Source: Roseiarcus sp049509635 | Lineage (GTDB): Bacteria > Pseudomonadota > Alphaproteobacteria > Rhizobiales > Beijerinckiaceae | Reading direction: 5' to 3' | Length of the DNA: 24,152 nt | NCBI GenBank assembly: GCA_049509635.1 | Contig: JBEKZS010000056.1 | Coordinates: 1 to 24,152, forward strand | In this document: one piece after another, positions 1 to 7,900 of the stretch | Layout of the letters: the number at the start of each line of letters is the position of its first letter | How positions within the stretch are numbered: position 1 is the stretch's first letter | Program-made: the position numbers and the translations under genes | Notes under the pieces: model-generated | What the model saw: the letters and a program-made list of their open reading frames with translations, nothing else | Told to the model about the DNA's origin: nothing | Databases searched by the model: none

Positions 1-527
1 CCGCAACCCTTTGAATTCCCTCGAAGGGCCGAGAAATGAATTTCCGAATATTTCCAAACCTAGAGGTCGCGGCTGCAAACGGCCGGGGCCGGGCGCGCGG
101 CTCGAGCCTCGCGGAGCGCGTCTTGGCGCGCAGCGACCGCCGGAGCCGGCTCGACTTCGAGGCGCGCGCCCGGCCCTGGCGGCACGGACGCCTGCTGATT
201 GGCTGCGTTCGGCCTGTCGAGATCGGGCACGTCCCAGCGCCGCCAATTTCTCTTTTACAGAAAAATATCTTGACTCCAGCCATCCCCGCGGTCCATACCG
301 ACGCTCGTGATCGACCCGCGGTCCAAGCCAGGCGAACCGAAGGAGATTCACCGCCGCCGCGAAACCCGCCCAAGCGCCCCACGGCGCTTCTTTTTGCTCG
401 CAGGCGCTTGAAATCGCTTAAAAAGCAAGAAAAACGGGTTCCAAGAATTTCCAAGAATTTCACCGCTCCCGGACCGCGGCGACGCGGGCGGGTCACAGCG
501 ACGGGTTGGCCGCCGCCCCGGCGCGCA
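1..527. other. non-coding left flank
   Basis: No convincing gene is seen in this stretch. The frames that stay open across it are high-GC shadow frames rich in Arg, Ala and Pro with no family signature. It contains an AT-richer patch around 245-275 with a CTTGAC hexamer near 268, a possible -35 with only a poor -10 (TCCATA) 17 bases on. It also contains one copy of the dispersed repeat described separately (385-485). The minus-strand YggS gene ends at 528, so the repeat lies just 3' of that gene. Confidence 0.6.
385..485 (+). repeat. dispersed intergenic repeat, copy A
   Basis: This ~100-base stretch matches, in inverted orientation, the segment at 19951-20042. Both share an exact 12-mer CTTGAAATCGCT (407-418 here; its complement is at 20009-20020). 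They also share a 20-base block, ATTTCCAAGAATTTCACCGC here, that differs from the other copy at one position. In both, the order is a T-rich block with CTCGCA, the CTTGAAATCGCT core, an A-rich block, the ATTTCACCGC block, then CGGACC. Copy A has an extra exact 10-bp duplication (CCAAGAATTT at 441-450 and 451-460). No ORF or transposase is associated with it. It may be a MITE/REP-like or other non-autonomous intergenic repeat; its true ends are not defined by two copies. Confidence 0.7.
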
Positions 528-1232
528 TCACCCGCGCGCCCCGAAAATCGCGCTGCCGATCCGCACATAGGTCGCCCCGAGCTGGACCGCCAGCGGCCAG
601 TCGGCGCTCATTCCCATCGACAGTTCGGCGATCCCGCAGCGCCTGGCGATCGCGCCGAGCAGGGCGAAATGCGGCGAGGCCTGCTCGTCGACCGGCGGGA
701 TGCACATGAGGCCGTCGATCGTCAGCCGGTGGCGGTCGCGGCAGGCGGCGACGAACGCTTCGGCCTCGCCGGGCGCCACGCCGGCCTTCTGCGGCTCGGC
801 GCCGGTGTTGACCTGCACGAACAGGCGCGGCCGCCGGCCGGTCCTGGCGATCGCCGCGGCGAGCGCGGCGGCGAGCTTGTCGCGGTCGACGGTCTCGATG
901 ACGTCGAAAGTCTCGACCGCCTCGCGCGCCTTGTTGCTCTGCAGCGGGCCGATCAGGTGCAGTTCGAGCGTCCAGCCGGACGCGGCGGCGCGCGCCCGCA
1001 GGTCGGCCCATTTGGGCTGCGCCTCCTGCACCCGGTTCTCGCCGAACCGGCGCTGGCCGCCCTCGGCGATCGTCGGCCAGACCGCGTCGGCCGGATGGGT
1101 CTTGGAGACCGCGACCAGCCGCACCGAGGCCGGATCGCGTCCGCAATCGGTCGCGCGGCGGGCGATGTCGCGGCGCAGGGCGCGCAGCCGCGCCACGGCG
1201 CCGGCGTCCGCTGGGGAAGACTGCTCGGCCAA
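528..1232 (-). CDS. YggS/PROSC-family PLP homeostasis protein
   Basis: A 234-aa protein of the usual length for the YggS/PROSC (COG0325) family, a fold-type III, non-catalytic pyridoxal-phosphate-binding protein of the cytoplasm that buffers PLP and affects amino- and keto-acid balance. Visible signatures are AVSKTHPA (PLP lysine near residue 44), GENRVQE (64-70), HLIGPLQSNK (92-101), and the C-terminal LSMGMSADW followed by VRIGSAIFGAR. The start is a TTG at 1230-1232 (minus strand), supported by GAGGAG seven bases upstream; no better ATG is seen. A TATACA hexamer on the minus strand (about 1298-1303) could be its -10, with a weak -35. It is divergent from a 69-aa membrane protein gene. Family assignment is firm; the physiological role is taken from the family. 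Confidence 0.93.
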   Translation of the reverse strand: MAEQSSPADAGAVARLRALRRDIARRATDCGRDPASVRLVAVSKTHPADAVWPTIAEGGQRRFGENRVQEAQPKWADLRARAAASGWTLELHLIGPLQSNKAREAVETFDVIETVDRDKLAAALAAAIARTGRRPRLFVQVNTGAEPQKAGVAPGEAEAFVAACRDRHRLTIDGLMCIPPVDEQASPHFALLGAIARRCGIAELSMGMSADWPLAVQLGATYVRIGSAIFGARG

Positions 1233-1365
1233 GTCGACGCTCCTCGCTCAAATCGCCGGACGCCCGCCGGCGCCCCTCGCCCGCCGGTCCCGAATGCTGT
1301 ATACGACTGCGAGACATCGGGGCGAAGGCGGCGCGGTCGGCGGGCGCGGGGAGTCGAGCGCGAGA

Positions 1366-1575
1366 ATGAAACGGTCCGGTTTCACGCCGGGGAACGTCGC
1401 CGGCGCCGTGCTCCTGCTCATGTTCTTCGTCTTTCTGTATATCGGCTTCCAGCTCGCCCCGAACCCCGGCCGGCTGATCAATTACGGCGTCGGGCCGCAA
1501 TGGGAATGCGTCCACGTCGCCGGCTCGTCCGCGCTCAACTGCGTGCGGCGGCCGCCCGGCAAGGGCAGTTCCTGA
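1366..1575 (+). CDS. small single-pass membrane protein, unknown function
   Basis: Predicted 69-aa protein. After a short basic N-terminus (MKRSGFTPGN) there is one hydrophobic segment at residues ~12-30 (VAGAVLLLMFFVFLYIGFQ). A ~40-residue tail follows with Trp-Glu-Cys at about 46-48 and a second Cys near 59, so the tail probably lies in the periplasm where the two cysteines could form a disulfide. The start at 1366 was chosen because it puts the basic residues right before the membrane helix. An in-frame ATG at 1294 would add 24 unconvincing residues. The ribosome site is not strong. The C-terminal G-P-x-W-x-C...C pattern resembles small proteins I associate with alphaproteobacteria, but I cannot name a family. 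It lies between a divergent YggS gene and rpmB. Confidence 0.6.
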   Translation: MKRSGFTPGNVAGAVLLLMFFVFLYIGFQLAPNPGRLINYGVGPQWECVHVAGSSALNCVRRPPGKGSS

Positions 1576-1589
1576 CCGCCGGCCGCGCC

Positions 1590-1618
1590 TTGACGCCCCA
1601 AACCCGTTCCCCTATAGA
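1590..1618 (+). promoter_or_regulatory. sigma-70-type promoter of rpmB
   Basis: TTGACG at 1590-1595 and TATAGA at 1613-1618 are separated by exactly 17 bases. Read as CTTGAC-N17-CTATAG, this closely matches the housekeeping promoter consensus of alphaproteobacteria. It lies about 120 bases upstream of the rpmB start and just past the stop of the 69-aa gene. It implies a 5' leader of about 110 nt, which contains a TTTTTT run near 1662-1667. It is the best promoter seen in the window, as expected for a ribosomal protein gene. Confidence 0.75.
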
Positions 1619-1738
1619 CCGCCGACCAGAGACGCCACGACCCGATCGGCCGGCGGGACGCTTTTTTCTAGGCGGCCCGGATCGGCGTCGTTCGGCCGGG
1701 CCCTCCTCAAATCCCGATTCTGCAGGGGAAGCCGCCAG

Positions 1739-2038
1739 ATGTCACGCCGTTGCGAATTGACCGGCAAGGCCGTTCAGAGTGGCAACAACGTCAGCCACTC
1801 CAACCGCAAGACGCGCCGGCGCTTCTTGCCCAACCTGTGCAACGTGACGCTGATCTCCGAGTCGCTCGCGCGCTCGGTGCGCCTGCGCGTCGCCGCGGCC
1901 GCGTTGCGATCGGTCGAGCATCGCGGCGGGCTCGACGCCTTCCTCGTCAAGGCCCATGACGACGAGCTCTCGCAGGGCGCCGTCCTCTTGAAGCGCGAGA
2001 TCGAGAAGAAGCTCGCCGAAGCCGCCGCCGCGGCGTGA
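1739..2038 (+). CDS. rpmB: 50S ribosomal protein L28
   Basis: A 99-aa protein, the usual length for alphaproteobacterial L28. The N-terminus MSRRCELTGKAVQSGNNVSH and the following SNRKTRRRFLPNL are the hallmark of the bL28 family (Cys-x-x-Thr-Gly-Lys, then an Asn-Val-Ser-His-Ser block and a basic stretch). The C-terminus is a Lys/Glu/Ala helix. It is a structural component of the large ribosomal subunit. ATG at 1739 is preceded by AGGGGAA (about 1724-1730) at good spacing. It is driven by the promoter at 1590-1618. The next gene, rplS, starts 144 bases downstream on the same strand; co-transcription is possible but a small hairpin lies between them. Confidence 0.96.
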   Translation: MSRRCELTGKAVQSGNNVSHSNRKTRRRFLPNLCNVTLISESLARSVRLRVAAAALRSVEHRGGLDAFLVKAHDDELSQGAVLLKREIEKKLAEAAAAA

Positions 2039-2042
2039 ACGC

Positions 2043-2057
2043 TTCGGCTCGGCCGAA
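2043..2057 (+). other. short hairpin after rpmB
   Basis: TTCGGC (2043-2048) and GCCGAA (2052-2057) form a perfect 6-bp stem with a TCG loop four bases after the rpmB stop codon. No U-run follows, so a canonical intrinsic terminator is not supported. It could be a weak terminator, an mRNA 3'-end stabiliser, or chance. Confidence 0.3.
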
Positions 2058-2182
2058 CATTCGGCGGGCGCCATGTCGACACCGGCGCCGGTTTGGTGTA
2101 CCAGCCGGCCCCTGACTGAAAACAGCGCGCCGAACCGCTCCGCCCGGCCGGACCGCCGGGCGTCGCGGCCCTGGAGACGACC

Positions 2183-2566
2183 ATGAACATCATCGAGACG
2201 ATCGACGCCGAGCAGGCCGCCAGGCTGGGCGCCAATTCGAAAATCCCGCCGTTCCAGCCCGGCGACACCGTCGTCGTCAACGTCAAGGTTCGGGAAGGCG
2301 AGCGAACCCGCGTCCAGGCCTATGAGGGCGTCTGCATCGCGCGCAGCGGCGGCGGCCTGCAGGAGAGCTTCACCGTCCGCAAGATATCCTACGGCGAGGG
2401 CGTCGAGCGCGTGTTCCCGGTCTATTCGCCGATGATCGATTCGATCAAGGTCGTGCGGCGCGGCAAGGTGCGGCGCGCCAAGCTCTATTACCTGCGCGAC
2501 CGCCGCGGCAAGTCGGCGCGCATCGCCGAACGCATCGACGCCCCCGGCGCCAAGAAGGGCGCCTGA
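2183..2566 (+). CDS. rplS: 50S ribosomal protein L19
   Basis: A 127-aa bL19 protein. The start MNIIETIDAEQ, the central FQPGDTVVVNVKVREGERTR, the FTVRKISYGEGVERVFP stretch and the KLYYLRDRRGKSARI end are all characteristic of the family. It sits at the interface of the 30S and 50S subunits. ATG at 2183 has GGAG about six bases upstream. The reading frame ends in a basic tail (GAKKGA). The immediate neighbours are rpmB upstream and priA downstream. The trmD and rimM genes that usually precede rplS are absent here, so this copy is outside the common rpsP-rimM-trmD-rplS arrangement. Identification is certain. Confidence 0.97.
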   Translation: MNIIETIDAEQAARLGANSKIPPFQPGDTVVVNVKVREGERTRVQAYEGVCIARSGGGLQESFTVRKISYGEGVERVFPVYSPMIDSIKVVRRGKVRRAKLYYLRDRRGKSARIAERIDAPGAKKGA

Positions 2567-2649
2567 CGGGGAGCGCCGCGCCGCAATCGTCGAGCCGGAG
2601 CGCCGGCCCGGACGAGCATGACGCGACCGCGCCCGGCGGCGTCGCCCAT

Positions 2650-4839
2650 GTGCTCGCCCCCGTCGCGGTCGACACCGCCTACAGCTACCGGATTCCCGCC
2701 GGCCTCGATCTCCGGCCGGGGCAGTTCGTCGAGGTCCCGCTCGGCCGGCGGCGCACCACCGGCGTGGTCTGGGCGGTCGAACCGGGCGCCGGCGACAATC
2801 TCAAGCCGGTCGCCGGGCTGCGCGACTGGCCGCCGCTGCGCCGTCCGCTGCTCGATTTCGTCGATTGGGTCGCGCGCTGGACGCTGGCGCCGCGCGGCAT
2901 GGTGCTGCGGATGGCGATCCGCGCGCCCGAGGTCGCCGGCGCGCCCGCGGCGCGGTTCGGCCTGCGCGGAACCGGCAAGGCGCCCGACCGGCTGACGCCG
3001 GCGCGCGCGCGGGTCCTGGCGGCGCTCGACCCGCAGCGCCCGATCGCCAAATCGGCGCTCGCCGAGGCCGCGCGATGCGGGAGCGGCGTCATCGACGGGC
3101 TGGTCGACGACGGCGCGCTGGAGGTCGTCGCCCTCGCGCCCGAGCCGGTCGCGCCCGCGCCGGACCCGGATTTCGCCCCGACCCCGCTCGAGGCCGACCA
3201 GGCGCAGGCGGCGCAGGCGCTCGCCGCGGCGGTCGAGCGCGGCGGGTTCGGCGCAAACCTGCTCGAGGGCGTCACCGGCGCCGGCAAGACCGAAGTCTAT
3301 TTCGAGGCGATCGCGGCGACGCTGCGCGCCGGCCGGCAGGCTTTGATCCTCCTGCCGGAGATCGCGCTGACCGGACAGTTCCTCGATCGGTTCGCCGCGC
3401 GCTTCGGCGTCCGGCCCGCCGAATGGCATTCTGGCGTCCCCGCGCGGCGGCGCGAGCGCCTGTGGGGCGCGGTCGCCAGCGGCGAGGCGCGCGTCGTCGC
3501 CGGAGCGCGCTCGGCGCTGTTCCTGCCGTTCGCCGCGCTCGGCCTCGTCGTCGTCGACGAGGAGCACGAGGGCGCCTACAAGCAGGAGGACGGGGTTCCC
3601 TATCACGCGCGCGACATGGCGGTGGTGCGCGCCCGGCTCGAGGGCGCCGCCGTGATCCTCGCCACGGCGACGCCCTCGATCGAGACGCGGGTCAACGCCG
3701 AGCAGGGGCGCTACGGCTGGCTGAAGCTCGCCGCGCGCTACGGCGCGCGGGCGCTGCCCGCGCTCGCCGCGATCGACCTGCGGCGCGAAGGGCCGCCGCG
3801 CGGGCGCTGGCTTTCGCCGCGGCTGATCGCCGGCGTCGAGGCGGGCTTTGCGCGCGGCGAGCAGTCGCTGCTGTTCCTCAACCGGCGCGGCTATGCGCCG
3901 CTGACCCTGTGCCGGACCTGCGGCCATCGGTTCCAGTGCCCGAACTGCTCGGCCTGGCTGGTCGAGCACCGCTTCCGCCGCGCGCTCGTCTGCCACCATT
4001 GCGGCCATGTCGAACGGCGTCCCGAAATCTGCCCGGCCTGCCAGGACGCCGACAGCCTGACCGCCTGCGGGCCCGGCGTCGAGCGGCTCGCCGAGGAGGC
4101 GCAGGCGCTGTTTCCGCAGGCGCGGCTGCTCGTGCTGTCGTCCGACTTTCCCGGCGGGCTCGAGCGCCTGCGCGACCAGCTCGCGGCGGCGGCGCGCGGC
4201 GACTACGATCTGCTGATCGGCACCCAGCTGATCGCCAAGGGCCATAATTTCCCGCTGCTGACGCTGGTCGGGATCGTCGACGCCGACGTCGGGCTCGCCA
4301 ATGGCGATCCGCGCGCCGCCGAGCGGACCTTCCAGCTGCTGCAACAGGCGACCGGCCGGGCCGGCCGAGGCGAGAAGCCCGGCCGAGGGCTGCTGCAGAC
4401 CTGGCAGCCCGAACATCCCGTCATCGCCGCGCTGCTGTCGGGCGACGTCGAACGCTTCTATGCGCAGGAGACCGCCGAGCGCCGGCGCGGCGGCCTGCCG
4501 CCGTTCGGCCGGCTCGCTGCGCTCGTCGTCTCGGGCGCCGATCGCGGCGGCGCCGAATCCTACGCACGGACGCTGGCCCGCGCCGCCTTCGCGCTGCCGC
4601 CGAACCAGCGCTGGCGGCTCGCCCCGGTCGGCGGCGAATTGCAGGCCGGCGAGATGCAACTGCTCGGCCCGGCCGAGGCGCCGATCGCGCTGCTGCGCGG
4701 CCGCCATCGCTTCCGGCTCCTGGTCAAGGCCCCGCGCGCCGCAGACCTCCAGGGCTTCCTGCGCGCTCTGCTCGCCGCCGCGCCGCCGCGCGGCGGCGTG
4801 CGGGTCGCCGTCGACGTGGATCCGCAGAGCTTCCTTTGA
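2650..4839 (+). CDS. priA: primosomal protein N' (PriA helicase)
   Basis: PriA-type superfamily 2 DNA helicase that restarts collapsed replication forks by recognising forked DNA and loading the replicative helicase. From the GTG at 2650 it is 729 aa. Seen in order: an N-terminal DNA-binding region (~1-100); Walker A GVTGAGKT at 207-214; DEEH at 303-306; ATATPS motif III; a zinc-binding insert with eight Cys in four CxxC pairs (421/424, 430/433, 448/451, 461/464); and the motif V/VI region with IGTQLIAKGH and QATGRAGR. All key residues are intact. The start is uncertain. Codons just before 2650 encode Gly-Val-Ala-His, which resembles the E. coli PriA start (MPVAHV), and no Shine-Dalgarno precedes the GTG. 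The frame stays open back to a CTG at 2563 inside the rplS stop region. Confidence 0.95.
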   Translation: MLAPVAVDTAYSYRIPAGLDLRPGQFVEVPLGRRRTTGVVWAVEPGAGDNLKPVAGLRDWPPLRRPLLDFVDWVARWTLAPRGMVLRMAIRAPEVAGAPAARFGLRGTGKAPDRLTPARARVLAALDPQRPIAKSALAEAARCGSGVIDGLVDDGALEVVALAPEPVAPAPDPDFAPTPLEADQAQAAQALAAAVERGGFGANLLEGVTGAGKTEVYFEAIAATLRAGRQALILLPEIALTGQFLDRFAARFGVRPAEWHSGVPARRRERLWGAVASGEARVVAGARSALFLPFAALGLVVVDEEHEGAYKQEDGVPYHARDMAVVRARLEGAAVILATATPSIETRVNAEQGRYGWLKLAARYGARALPALAAIDLRREGPPRGRWLSPRLIAGVEAGFARGEQSLLFLNRRGYAPLTLCRTCGHRFQCPNCSAWLVEHRFRRALVCHHCGHVERRPEICPACQDADSLTACGPGVERLAEEAQALFPQARLLVLSSDFPGGLERLRDQLAAAARGDYDLLIGTQLIAKGHNFPLLTLVGIVDADVGLANGDPRAAERTFQLLQQATGRAGRGEKPGRGLLQTWQPEHPVIAALLSGDVERFYAQETAERRRGGLPPFGRLAALVVSGADRGGAESYARTLARAAFALPPNQRWRLAPVGGELQAGEMQLLGPAEAPIALLRGRHRFRLLVKAPRAADLQGFLRALLAAAPPRGGVRVAVDVDPQSFL

Positions 4840-4920
4840 CGCGGGCGCGGCGGCCGACCGTCGCGGGAATGTCCATCCGGCGTCGCCCCCCAGTTTGGCG
4901 ACCGGGCGGGTGAAAAAAGA

Positions 4921-4949
4921 CTCGACTGCCCGGCCGGATCGGCTATGCT
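4921..4949 (+). promoter_or_regulatory. possible promoter of the DUF4132 gene
   Basis: CTCGAC (4921-4926), one base off the CTTGAC form of the -35, is followed after 17 bases by TATGCT (4944-4949). It lies 45-75 bases upstream of the proposed GTG start, in the only AT-richer part of the priA-DUF4132 spacer. Weak match; proposed mainly from position. Confidence 0.35.
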
Positions 4950-4994
4950 CTCATTGCGTGCATTCACTGCGAGATGTCGATCTGGAGTTGCATC

Positions 4995-7900
4995 GTGATC
5001 GGTGAGACCATCGAGCGAATCGCGGCGGCGCCCGCGGCCGGCGCGAGGTTTTCGGCGGGCGACGTCGCGGCCCTCGGACGCTACCTCGCCGACCTCGAAG
5101 TCGTGGCGCAGGGGCTCGCCTCGGCCGCGCGCCGCTACGTGCTCGACGGCGAGGGAGACGCGCCGGCGCGCCTCGCCGGCGCTGCGACGGCGCCGTCGTG
5201 GGATGATCTCTATCCGCTCCAGGAGGCGAAAGCCCGCGCCGCGCGCCGCCTCTTCCTCGCGCCGGAGGGCTGGGACGCCGCGGCGGTCCGGCGGCTCGGC
5301 GAGGTCGTCGCGGCCTATCTGACGGTGACGAGCCAGGCGGCCCAGATGCCGGGCACCGCGGCCTCGCCGGAATTCTTCCGCGCCCTGCTGCACGGGGCCG
5401 ACCGTTGCCTGCGCGGGCCGCAGCCGGCGCCGGCGGGCGCGTGCTGGCTGCTCGACGGCGCGCGTTGCCTCGAACTTCTGGCGCTCGACGGCGCCGATCA
5501 GGCGGCGCTGACCGACGCGCTGTTCGCCACGCCGGAGCGCCACCCCTGGGGCGCCGCTCCCAGAGCCCTGCTGAACATGGCGGGCCTCGGCGAAGTCCTG
5601 GCCGCGGCGCCGGCGCGCGCGCTCGCCGGCGCCCGGTCGCTGGACGCCAGGGGACGGGTCCGCTTCATCGTCTTCCTGGGGCGCGGCGGCGTCGCCGACC
5701 GGCCGGAATTCTGCGACTTCCTGTTCGCTTCGGTCGCGCGCGGCCGCAAATCCGAAGCCAGGGCGGCGTTCGACGCGCTCGCCGCCTGTCCCGAGCGGCA
5801 GGTCTGCGACCGCGCAGCCGCGATGCTCGGCTCCGAACGGGCGGAGGAACGCCTCGCCGCCGTGACGGTGCTCGCCAGGCGCGCGACGTCGGGCGCGCGG
5901 GCGCTGATCGAGCGGCACGCCCCCGGCGAGACCGCGCGCAGCGTCCGCAAGGCGATCGTGGAGCGTCTCGGGCCGCTGCGGCTCGCCGGGCGGCCCGGCG
6001 CGGCGTCTGACGACGCGCACGGCTATCTCGGGATCGACGGCGCGCGGATCGCGATCCCGCGCGCCGAACCCCCGCCGCCGGACGAGCCGCCGCCCGCGGG
6101 CCTCGCCGCCGGACTCGAGGCGGCGGTCGCGGCGGCCAATTGCGAGGCGGAGCGCGAATTCGCGGAGCGGCGGGCGCGGCGCGCCGCACCGCCGCCGGAC
6201 GAACCGGAGCGCCGGTTCGCCCCCGCGCGCTACGCGGCGCCCTATCCCGCGGAGGCGATCGGCGAGTTCGTCGACGTGATGGCCGGTCGGGTCGATCCGC
6301 GCCGCGCGACGGAGCGGACCAGGATTCTCGCCGCGCCGCCGGGCCACGACTATCCCTCCGCCGCCCGGCTTTACGAGGCGCGGCTGGAGGCGCTGCTGGA
6401 CGACCCGGCGGTCACGCTCCATCACCTCGCCCGCCTGACCGCGCTGCTGCCCGGCCCGCCAGGCCTGTGGGCGTCGCACCTGACGGATGCGGTCGAGGGC
6501 GGATCGCCGGCCCGGCGACTGCTCGCCAAGCGGGCCGGGGCGGCGGCCGACCTGCGGCCGACGCTCGCGGTCTGCGCGGCCGTCGGCGGCGATCCCCGGA
6601 CGTTCCTGACCGGCATCCTCGAGCAGGACTGGGGACGCCTGTTCGTCGACGCCTACGCGCCGGATCCCGGCCGCGTGTGGCCGGTCGTCGCGGAAAATCT
6701 CGACCTGCTCGACCAGGCGTTCGGCCTGGCGCCTGCGCCGCCCGCCGCGTCGCTCCACGCGACTCGGGCGCTCGAACTGCTGGCCACCCTGCCGGCGCCG
6801 CCGCGCCGGCATCTCAACACGCTGCTCGACTGCGCGCTCGACGGCCGGAAGGACCACAAGGCGCTCGCGCGCGCGATTCTCGCCTCGACGCGCAGCGTCG
6901 GCGCGCTGATCGCGCCGTTTCTGTCGAGCGGGGCGCGGAGCCGCCGGATCGGCGCCGCCGACTGGCTGCGCGCGCGGCGCGACCGCCAGGCGGTCCCGGC
7001 GCTGCGCGCAGCGCTCGAGCAGGAGAGGACCGATGCGGGACGGGCGGCGATGCTCGGCGCGCTGGACGCGCTCGGCGACGACATTTCCGACGAGTTCGAC
7101 GAGGCGCGCCTGCTCGCCCAGGCGCGCGCCGGCCTCGCCAGGACGAAGAGCGCGGTCGGCGCCTGCGCACCGCTCGACCGTCTGCCCGCCCTCGCCTGGC
7201 GCGACGGGCGCCGGGTCCCGTCCAAGATCGCCCGTTGGTGGGTCGTGCTGGCCGACAAACTGAAGACGCCGGGCGGCGATGCCCGGTTGAACCTCGCGCT
7301 CGATCGGCTCGAAACGACCAGCGCCGAAAGGCTCGGGACCTTCGTACTTTCATCCTTCATCGCCTATGACACGCTCCGGCCCACGCAGGCCGAGGCGAAC
7401 GCCTTCGCCGAGGCCAACGCCGACCGATTGTGGCGCAGCCGCCGGCGATGGTCGCCCGCGTTCCGCCGCGAAGACGCGTTCGCCATGCTGAGGCGCGAGC
7501 GGCTCGGCGGCTATCGGCGCAGCGCGATCGCCCATCGCGGAATCCTCGCGCTCGCGCGCGGCGCGCCGGCGGCGGAAGCGGTCGGGATGATCAAGGCTTA
7601 TTTCCGCGACCATCGCCGGCGCGCCCGGCAATGCAAGGCGCTGCTCGACGCGCTCGCGAACAATCCCGCCCCCGCCGCGCTGCAATTCGCGCTCGCGATC
7701 GCGACGCGGTGGCGCGCCGCGGGAGTGCGCAGACACGCAGACGCGCTCGTCGATGCGATCGCCGCGGCGCGCGGCTGGACGCGCGAGGAGCTGGCCGACC
7801 GCGCCATTCCGACCGCCGGCCTCGACGCCCGTGGCGCGCTCGCGATCGCGACAGGGGACGGGATCTATACGGCGACCCTCGGCCCCGATCTCCGCGTCGC

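Noticed and set aside
36..1760. 574-codon open frame on the plus strand
   Set aside because: Arg/Ala/Pro-rich with no family signature. It runs across the YggS gene on the other strand, the membrane-protein gene in another frame and the rpmB promoter. It is a high-GC shadow.
2079..2092. ACCGGCGCCGGT palindrome between rpmB and rplS
   Set aside because: GC-rich palindromes of this length are frequent in DNA of this composition. There is no U-run and no link to a known regulator.
2488..4707. 739-codon minus-strand open frame
   Set aside because: Antisense shadow of priA, whose motifs are complete on the plus strand. The antisense product is low complexity.
4560..6857. 765-codon minus-strand open frame
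   Set aside because: Overlaps the end of priA and the DUF4132 gene in antisense. Arg/Gly/Ala-rich and without motifs.
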